Below, piece after piece: positions 59,952-64,000 of a stretch of 64,000 nucleotides of DNA (positions are counted from its first letter, which is position 1; the number at the start of each line of letters is the position of its first letter). The translations under genes were made by a program, and so were the position numbers. The notes under the pieces were generated by a model that was not told the DNA's origin, did no database searches, and saw only the letters and a program-made list of their open reading frames with translations. This DNA is from WHSW01 sp963722175 (GTDB taxonomy: Bacteria; Actinomycetota; Thermoleophilia; Solirubrobacterales; 70-9): contig CAVRKA010000002.1 of the NCBI GenBank assembly GCA_963722175.1, positions 124,001-188,000 of the forward strand, read 5' to 3'.

Positions 59952-61682
59952 GTGCGCCGCTCGTGGCCCGCCCTCCTCCTGCTCGTCGCCGGCGCCGCGG
60001 CGCCCCCCGCCGTCCGGGCCGGCAACTGCGCCAGCGCGCCGGGTCGCGGGCTGACGCTCGCCAACGTCGCAACCGACGGGCCCCGGGTCGGCGCGGTCGG
60101 CTCGAACGGGCTGATGGCGCGGGCACGCCGGCTCGACCGCTGGCGGGTCGTGCCGACCCCGGTCGAACACGACCTCCGCGGGATCGTCTGGACCGGGGAG
60201 CGGTGGGTGCTCGCCGGCGACCTCGGCACGATCCTCTCCGGGACCGGCGGACAGTGGGTTGCGGCCGCGGGCGTCCCGAGCTCCGGCCTGCGCGCAATCG
60301 CCGGCCGCCCCGGGCTGGTCGCTGCCGCGGGCACGAACGGCGTCGTCGTCACCTCGCCGGACGGGGTCTCATGGCAGCAGGGAGACAGCGGCACGAGCGA
60401 GATCCTCTGGGGCGGGACCGCCGCGGTCGCCTCGGAGCTCTGGCTGAGCGGCCGCGATTCGTCCGTGATCCGGAGCGCGGACGGAGTCTCATGGACGCCG
60501 GTGCCGACGTTCCCCGCGCCGACCGACTCGACCGTCGCCCCGCGACCGCTGCTCTGGCAGCTCGCCGCGGACGGCGCGACGGTCGTCGCGGTCGGGGACT
60601 TCGGCGCCATCCTCGCGGGGACCGCCGCGGGCCTGACCGCCGTCGCCAGCCCCACCGATGAGATCCTCCGCGGTGTGGCGACCGGGAACGGGCGCTGGGT
60701 CGCGGTCGGGTCGGGGGGCAAGGTCCTGTTCTCCGACGACGGCAGTGACTGGCGCCTCGGCACCGCGCCGACGACGGTCGACCTGCGCGGCGTCGCCTGG
60801 ACGGGCTCGCGCTTCGTCGCGGTCGGCGACCAGAGCACGGTGATCTCGTCCGCCGACGGGCGCCGGTGGCGGGCCGAGGTGACCGCGATGCCGTGCGCAC
60901 TGCTCGGGGTGGCCCACGGTGAGGGCCGGTACGTCGCCGTGGGAGGGGCGGGTAAGGAGATCGTGTCGGCGGATGGCCGGCGGTGGAAGAACCTCGGCCG
61001 GCGCGTGGACGCCGACCTGTACGGCGTCGATCACGGGCCGAGCGGGTTCGTCGCGGTCGGATCCGGCGGCAAGATCCTGACCTCGGCGGACGGGAGCGGC
61101 TGGACCCGGGCCCGCTCGCACACCCAGCTCAACCTGCACACGGTCTTCTGGACCGGCGACGAGTACCTGGCGGGCGGCGACATCGGCCGGATCTACTCGT
61201 CGCCCGACGGACGTCGGTGGGAGCGGGTCGCCTCGCCCGCTTTCCACTCGATCCGCGACTTCGCCACCGACGGCGGCACGGTGATCGCGGCGGGCGCGGG
61301 AACGATCGCCGTGCGGGAGACCGGGTCGGAGGAGTGGGAGCTCGAGCAGGCGGGCTTCGCCCGCTTCCAGACCGGCATCGCCTACGGCGCCGGCGCGTGG
61401 GTGGTCGTCGGCCACAACGGCGAGGCCCTGGTCTCCACCGACGCCGGTCAGACCTGGACCCAGGTCGCGACCGGGGTCGAGTTCAACTTCGACGCGGTCG
61501 TCTGGACCGGCTCGAGGTTCCTGGCCACCGGCGAGGGCGTCGCGGTCGCCTCGGCGGACGGCGTGAGCTGGGCCCCGGTCGAGCTGCCGACGCGGCGCAG
61601 TGTGAGGGCGCTGGCGGCTCACGACTCCGTGGTGGTTGGGGTGGGGGATGGCGGGACGCGGGTGCGGCTGCCGGCGGGGTAG
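59952..61682 (+). CDS. Secreted 14-repeat beta-propeller protein
   Basis: 576 residues, GTG start 10 bp after the GH31 stop, with a signal peptide (WPALLLLVAGAAAPPAVRAG). The mature protein is made of about 14 units of 38-41 residues, best seen in LRGVAWTGSRFVAVGDQSTV-ISSADGRRW-type copies: L-R-G-V-x-x-x-x-x-x-F/W-V-A-V-G-x-x-G-x-I-x-x-S-x-D-G-x-x-W. Fourteen units suit two seven-bladed propellers (Ycf48/sialidase-like Asp-box geometry). It probably works with the GH31 enzyme in glycan binding or breakdown, but no catalytic residues can be named. Confidence 0.75.
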   Translation: MRRSWPALLLLVAGAAAPPAVRAGNCASAPGRGLTLANVATDGPRVGAVGSNGLMARARRLDRWRVVPTPVEHDLRGIVWTGERWVLAGDLGTILSGTGGQWVAAAGVPSSGLRAIAGRPGLVAAAGTNGVVVTSPDGVSWQQGDSGTSEILWGGTAAVASELWLSGRDSSVIRSADGVSWTPVPTFPAPTDSTVAPRPLLWQLAADGATVVAVGDFGAILAGTAAGLTAVASPTDEILRGVATGNGRWVAVGSGGKVLFSDDGSDWRLGTAPTTVDLRGVAWTGSRFVAVGDQSTVISSADGRRWRAEVTAMPCALLGVAHGEGRYVAVGGAGKEIVSADGRRWKNLGRRVDADLYGVDHGPSGFVAVGSGGKILTSADGSGWTRARSHTQLNLHTVFWTGDEYLAGGDIGRIYSSPDGRRWERVASPAFHSIRDFATDGGTVIAAGAGTIAVRETGSEEWELEQAGFARFQTGIAYGAGAWVVVGHNGEALVSTDAGQTWTQVATGVEFNFDAVVWTGSRFLATGEGVAVASADGVSWAPVELPTRRSVRALAAHDSVVVGVGDGGTRVRLPAG

Positions 61683-61734
61683 GGCTGGGTAGGGTCAGGT
61701 TCGGCGTCCAGCGGCGCGCGCAAGGCGCTTTCTG

Positions 61735-61787
61735 CCGGCGAGCCGCACGTTCACCCCGTAGATGACGGTCTCGATGCGGCTCGCCGG
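61735..61787. repeat. 12-bp perfect inverted repeat between convergent genes
   Basis: CCGGCGAGCCGC (61735-61746) and GCGGCTCGCCGG (61776-61787) are perfectly complementary with a 29-nt spacer. The 171-bp gap separates the convergent propeller and GST genes. A long-stem terminator or remnant of a small mobile element are both possible. Confidence 0.5.
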
Positions 61788-61853
61788 AATTTCGCCGCCG
61801 CGGCCCCGACCCACGCCACCCCCACCCAGCAAAGCAGCGGCTGAGCTCGGCGC

Positions 61854-62591
61854 CTACGCCGAGGGCACCCAACCCGCCGGGTACGCGCCCGCCGGGATGT
61901 TGCCCGGGTACTCGGGAAACCAGCGGCGCGCGACCCGCGCGCCCGCGCGGTCCTCGATCAGCGGCCGCAGGTCGCCGAGCGTGAGCAGGACGCGCAGGGT
62001 GGCGCCGATCTGCAGATCGGCCGCGGTCGGCTGGTCGCCGTCGACGATCCCGTCCGCCGCGAGCTCGTCGACGTGGTCGAGCTTCGCCGGCAGGCCGGCG
62101 AGGTCCTCGGCCAGCCGCTCGGCGGTGATCCGGTGGTACTCCCACCAGGTCGGGAGGGTCCGGATCACGTAGTCGGTGCCGGCGGGGTCGAGCGGCTCGC
62201 CGCTGACGTAGGTCCCCATCGCCTCGGGGCGGAAGTAGAGCGCGCCCCATGGCAACCGGCGGCCGAGGTCCTGGAGCTCGTCGTCGCCCCAGCGCTCGGC
62301 CTCGCGGACGCGGTCGGCGATCGGCTCGGGGAACAGCGCCGGCCGGGGCTCGAGCTCCTCGAGCCTGGCGAGGATCGGTCGCGAGCCGTGGACCCGCTCC
62401 TCGCCGATCGACAGCCCGGGGACCGTCGTGTTGCCCTCGCCGTAGAGCTTCGCCATCTCCTCCTTGTGGGTCGGCCCGGGCGTCAGGTCGACGCGCTCGT
62501 AGTCCAGTCCCTTGAGCTCGAGCGCCCGCGCGGCCGTCATGCAGGGATGGGAGGGCGCGAGCGCGTGGAGGGTGATCGTCGGCGTCGCCAC
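61854..62591 (-). CDS. Glutathione S-transferase-fold protein
   Basis: 245 residues. Thioredoxin-like N-terminal domain: ITLHALAPSHPCMTAARALE, GLDYERVDLTPG and GNTTVPGLSIGEERVHGSRPI (the cis-Pro and Glu/Ser glutathione-binding signatures). A helical C-terminal domain follows, with DQPTAADLQIGATLRVLL matching the GST N-capping box region. In organisms lacking glutathione the thiol partner may differ (mycothiol or another). Start ATG 62591. Confidence 0.83.
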   Translation of the reverse strand: MATPTITLHALAPSHPCMTAARALELKGLDYERVDLTPGPTHKEEMAKLYGEGNTTVPGLSIGEERVHGSRPILARLEELEPRPALFPEPIADRVREAERWGDDELQDLGRRLPWGALYFRPEAMGTYVSGEPLDPAGTDYVIRTLPTWWEYHRITAERLAEDLAGLPAKLDHVDELAADGIVDGDQPTAADLQIGATLRVLLTLGDLRPLIEDRAGARVARRWFPEYPGNIPAGAYPAGWVPSA

Positions 62592-62619
62592 CCGCCCACC
62601 CTATTTAGGATCAGCGGCG

Positions 62620-63354
62620 ATGACCGATCAGATCACGATCGAGAACGACGGCGAGGTCGCGCTGGTGCGGATCCGGCGGCCGCCGGCGAACGCGCTCTCG
62701 CCGGAGCTGCTCGCCGCGGGCGCCGACGTCGTCGAGCGGCTGCGCGCCGAGCGCCCCGCCGCGGTCGTGATCACCGGCCAGGGGGATTTCTTCTCCGGCG
62801 GGGTGGACCTGAAGCTCGCCCCGACGCTGTCGGCCGAGCAGCAGCGGGGCATGGTCGCCGGGATCAACCGCCTGTTCTTCGACTGGTACGGGCTCCCGTT
62901 TCCGGTGGTCGCGGCCGTCAACGGGCACGCGGTCGCCGGCGGGCTGATCCTCGCCCTCTGTGCCGACCACCGGGTCGGATCGGCGCGGGCGAGCTACGGG
63001 CTGACCGAGCTTCGCGTCGGCGCTCCCTATCCCGGCGCGGCGCTGGCGGTGATCCGCGCCGAGCTCGATCGGGGCCCGCTGCGGAGGCTGGTCCTGGGCG
63101 CCGACCTCGTCGACGGCGAAGCGGCCCTGGAGCTCGGGCTCGTCGACGAGCTTGCCGAGGACACCCTCGAGCGCGCGCTGGCGGTCGCCCGCGAGCTCGC
63201 GAGCCTGCCCGCCGAGACCTACGAGACCGTGAAGCTGCAGCTGCGCGAGCCGGCACTGGTGCTGATGCGTCAGGCGCTGGAGCGCGATCCGCTCGCCGAT
63301 GGCTGGCTGACCGACGAGGCGACCGACGCCGCAGCCGCCGTGCTCGACCGCTGA
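62620..63354 (+). CDS. Enoyl-CoA hydratase/isomerase family protein
   Basis: 244 residues of crotonase fold. VALVRIRRPPANALSPELL (CoA-binding strand), TGQGDFFSGGVDLK (oxyanion-hole Gly) and VNGHAVAGGLILALCADHRV (second oxyanion Gly). At the usual Glu positions (G-x-x-E and C-x-x-E) the sequence YGLTELRVGAPYPGAA has Glu only in part, so hydratase activity is uncertain; an isomerase or hydrolase role is possible. ATG 62620 lies 8 nt after TAGGAT and lacks a Shine-Dalgarno. Confidence 0.83.
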   Translation: MTDQITIENDGEVALVRIRRPPANALSPELLAAGADVVERLRAERPAAVVITGQGDFFSGGVDLKLAPTLSAEQQRGMVAGINRLFFDWYGLPFPVVAAVNGHAVAGGLILALCADHRVGSARASYGLTELRVGAPYPGAALAVIRAELDRGPLRRLVLGADLVDGEAALELGLVDELAEDTLERALAVARELASLPAETYETVKLQLREPALVLMRQALERDPLADGWLTDEATDAAAAVLDR

Positions 63355-63358
63355 CCGG

Positions 63359-64000
63359 TCAGCAGGTGTTCGGCGCCGGCTCGCCGGCGAAGCGGGCGCT
63401 GAGGTAGTCCATCGCGCCCGGGGCCCCGGAGGCCACGAGGCTGACGTGCTCGCTGGTGTAGTCCTCGACGTGCTGGACCGTCACCCCGGCGTCGCAGAAG
63501 CGCTCGACGAGCAGCCGGGCCGGGCCGATCGGCGCCAGCTCGTCGGCGACCGCGTGGTACTCGTAGACGGGCGCCGACGGCTCGCCGCGGAACCACAGCG
63601 GGCTCATCTTGCGAAACAGGCGCTTCACGGCCGGGAGCTCGATCACGCCGGGGTCGGCCGCGAAGTCCTCGAAGCGCGCCGCGGGGTATCTGGCGACAGC
63701 ATCGCCGATGCAGTCGCTCTGGCTCTCGGCCAGCGCTCGGCGGCCGAAGTCATTCATGTACCGGGGAACGTCGAAGGCCGGGTAGGAGCGGTCGGCCCCC
63801 ACCAGGCCGACCGCGATCGCGCCGCCGGCCGGGCCGCCGCTGAAGGCCTGCATCGTCGCCTCGATGTCGGCGGGGGTGCCGCCGAGCGCAATGCCGGCGA
63901 ACCGGAGTCCCGGCGCGTAGCGCGGCTGCAGCTGCGCGGCCAGCGTCGACGCGAGCGCCCCGCCCGAGTAGCCCCACAGGCCGACCGGAGTCCGCTTGCT
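63359..64000 (-). CDS. Secretory lipase (LIP family, PF03583-like), 5' end cut by window edge
   Basis: The last 213 residues of an alpha/beta hydrolase. The nucleophile elbow VGLWGYSGGALAS (G-x-S-x-G) is 9 residues from the window edge, followed by LGGTPADIEATMQAFSGGP. The Asp candidate is in YHAVADELAPIGPARLL and the His in EDYTSEHVSLVASGAPGAMD, the order and spacing of fungal/actinobacterial LIP lipases. The protein probably carries a signal peptide in the missing part. It lies convergent to the enoyl-CoA hydratase gene. Confidence 0.8.
   Translation of the reverse strand, partial: SKRTPVGLWGYSGGALASTLAAQLQPRYAPGLRFAGIALGGTPADIEATMQAFSGGPAGGAIAVGLVGADRSYPAFDVPRYMNDFGRRALAESQSDCIGDAVARYPAARFEDFAADPGVIELPAVKRLFRKMSPLWFRGEPSAPVYEYHAVADELAPIGPARLLVERFCDAGVTVQHVEDYTSEHVSLVASGAPGAMDYLSARFAGEPAPNTC

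Noticed and set aside
57545..60838. A 1097-codon minus-strand frame opposite GH31
   Set aside because: No domain features; the plus strand has GH31 catalytic residues and a signal peptide.

Overview
The window is a gene-dense, very GC-rich chromosomal segment with high-GC codon use throughout, frequent GTG starts, 4-bp ATGA/GTGA overlaps inside operons, several Tat-type signal peptides and several probable leaderless genes. The content (CsoR, an Rpf-like wall hydrolase behind a c-di-AMP riboswitch, F420-type LLM oxidoreductase, MMPL transporter, DUF899, many berberine-bridge-type FAD oxidases) points to Actinomycetota. A deep-branching soil lineage such as Thermoleophilia/Solirubrobacterales is my guess; no marker gene in the window proves it. 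I see no rRNA, tRNA, insertion sequence, phage gene or CRISPR array.

Layout. 1-10.8 kb holds single metabolic genes: a truncated class III cyclase, a tandem pair of FMN hydroxy-acid oxidases (the second a Tat-exported probable pseudoenzyme), two DHFR/RibD-like reductases, an MBL hydrolase, a GNAT, a secreted CocE-type hydrolase, an NmrA-like SDR and an amine oxidase. 11-18.4 kb holds a large secreted trypsin/RTX protein, a DUF4091 protein, a Baeyer-Villiger-type monooxygenase and a histone-deacetylase-fold amidohydrolase. 18.5-31.3 kb is one long plus-strand operon of 12 genes: kdd, kce, a TetR regulator, an S66 peptidase, a five-gene peptide ABC importer, a P1-family (beta-aminopeptidase) hydrolase, an MFS carrier and an M20 peptidase. 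31.3-42.8 kb holds a subtilase, two FAD oxidases, a VOC protein, an LLM oxidoreductase/thiolase-like pair, a PhoD-like phosphatase and a PAP2-type membrane protein. 42.9-50.4 kb is rich in regulators: a four-gene ArsR operon with a 43-residue gene, two TetR genes and a MarR gene, each with a visible palindrome in its control region, next to an MMPL exporter and an MBL protein. 50.4-64 kb holds a bicupin, a cystathionine-synthase-like enzyme, a zinc-ribbon microprotein, secreted proteins (M28-like, TIM-barrel glycosidase with a proline-rich insert, Rpf-like hydrolase, GH31, a 14-repeat propeller), CsoR, a GST, an enoyl-CoA hydratase and a truncated secretory lipase.

How the genes may work together. 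The most coherent system is the 18.5-31.3 kb operon. Kdd and Kce are the two carbon-skeleton enzymes of lysine fermentation via beta-lysine (3,5-diaminohexanoate to 5-amino-3-oxohexanoate, then acetyl-CoA-dependent cleavage). Here they sit with a peptide importer and three hydrolases from families known for unusual peptide bonds (L,D-, beta- or dipeptide bonds). I infer a scavenging or detoxification pathway for imported peptides that contain beta-lysine or a related beta-amino acid. The mutases and the downstream CoA-lyase are not in the window, so the substrate is unproven.
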